Origin: JANPCX01 sp046094425
GTDB lineage: Bacteria > Pseudomonadota > Gammaproteobacteria > Burkholderiales > Burkholderiaceae_C
Direction of reading: 5' to 3'
DNA: 6,634 bases
Assembly: GCA_046094425.1 (NCBI GenBank)
Contig: JBJTHI010000298.1
Location: forward strand, 1 to 6,634
The stretch's first letter is position 1. Each line of letters begins with the position of its first letter. Both the position numbers and the translations under genes were made by a program. Positions 6,585 through 6,634 of this stretch are shown here, piece by piece. A model generated the notes under the pieces. The model was given only the letters and a program-made list of their open reading frames with translations. It was not told where the DNA came from and made no database searches.

Positions 6585-6634
6585 ATGTTTTACAGAGAAA
6601 ACGGCCAAGTCAAAACCAGCTACAGGGCAGACGC
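6585..6634 (+). pseudogene. Inverted duplicate of the livM 5' end (partial, runs off the edge)
   Basis: From ATG at 6585 the plus strand encodes MFYRENGQVKTSYRAD and then leaves the window. It repeats the first 16 residues of LivM with one change, Val9 (GTC) for Phe9 (TTC). The upstream AAAGG ribosome binding site is duplicated too. It could be an artefactual copy of livM from a fold-back, or a real second livM allele or paralogue in inverted orientation. The single difference favours either a sequence error or strain variation, and it means the two arms were not copied exactly. Called pseudogene because no independent gene can be shown. Confidence 0.5.

Larger units (their letters stand above)
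6373..6634. repeat. Near-perfect 262-base inverted repeat reaching the window edge
   Basis: Bases 6373-6500 are the reverse complement of 6507-6634 at 126 of 128 positions, around the six-base spacer TAGTGG (6501-6506). The mismatches are 6398/6609 and 6499/6508. The repeat stops only because the window stops, so its full extent is unknown. The left arm holds the livM leader and first 50 coding bases. The right arm repeats them on the plus strand in place of the expected livH. If transcribed across, the livM ribosome binding site and start codon would be buried in a 128-base-pair RNA hairpin. Palindromes this long with so short a spacer are usually unstable in bacteria (SbcCD cleavage). This favours an assembly or amplification fold-back over a real structure, though the sequence alone does not settle it. 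Confidence 0.97.

Noticed and set aside
6326..6586. Minus-strand open frame of 86 codons spanning the palindrome
   Set aside because: It overlaps the livM start in another frame and translates the dispersed repeat (LSLWERVGVRA-type peptide), a common source of false proteins.
6373..6634. Palindrome as the terminal inverted repeat of a mobile element or a telomere-like hairpin end
   Set aside because: No transposase, resolvase or target duplication is seen, and the arms consist of livM and its leader plus a common repeat, not an element end.

Overview
The window looks like a Burkholderiales (Betaproteobacteria) chromosome fragment, most likely from the Comamonadaceae (Rhodoferax/Limnohabitans/Polaromonas-like). 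The reasons are a Bug/TctC-type binding protein, a LivK-LivM-LivF transporter beside a divergent PaaK-like ligase, and two GC-rich hairpin repeats of kinds familiar from this group. The assignment is inferred from gene content and sequence style, not from a marker gene.

Layout, left to right. Bases 1-130 may hold the 3' end of a plus-strand gene. A strong bidirectional terminator (155-190) separates it from everything else, and every complete gene lies on the minus strand. In transcription order (right to left) these are: livM (inner-membrane permease, 6422-5346), livK (periplasmic binding protein, 5257-3920), a GC-rich hairpin repeat, livF (ATPase, 3771-2956), a 97-residue protein of unknown function (2944-2651), a PaaK-like adenylate-forming enzyme (2645-1359), and, after a 168-base gap, a secreted TctC/Bug binding protein (1190-216).

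The livM-to-PaaK block is a plausible operon. A binding protein delivers an amino acid or small organic or aromatic acid to the permease, LivF supplies ATP hydrolysis, and the PaaK-like protein might activate the imported acid with CoA. The partner permease LivH and second ATPase LivG are not in the window and would be expected upstream of livM, beyond the right edge. The TctC/Bug protein has its own ribosome binding site and no TctA/TctB partner here, so it is probably an orphan binding protein.

The most striking structure is the right edge. Bases 6373-6634 form an almost perfect inverted repeat: 128-base arms, a 6-base spacer and two mismatches. It runs to the last base of the window. Its right arm repeats the start of livM in the opposite direction, and its centre is a pair of inverted copies of a common dispersed hairpin repeat. 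The likeliest reading is a fold-back assembly or amplification chimera nucleated at that repeat pair. A real inverted duplication is possible and would be notable. I see no convincing undescribed system otherwise; the odd points are the altered nucleotide-binding loop of the PaaK-like protein and the uncharacterised 97-residue protein between it and livF.
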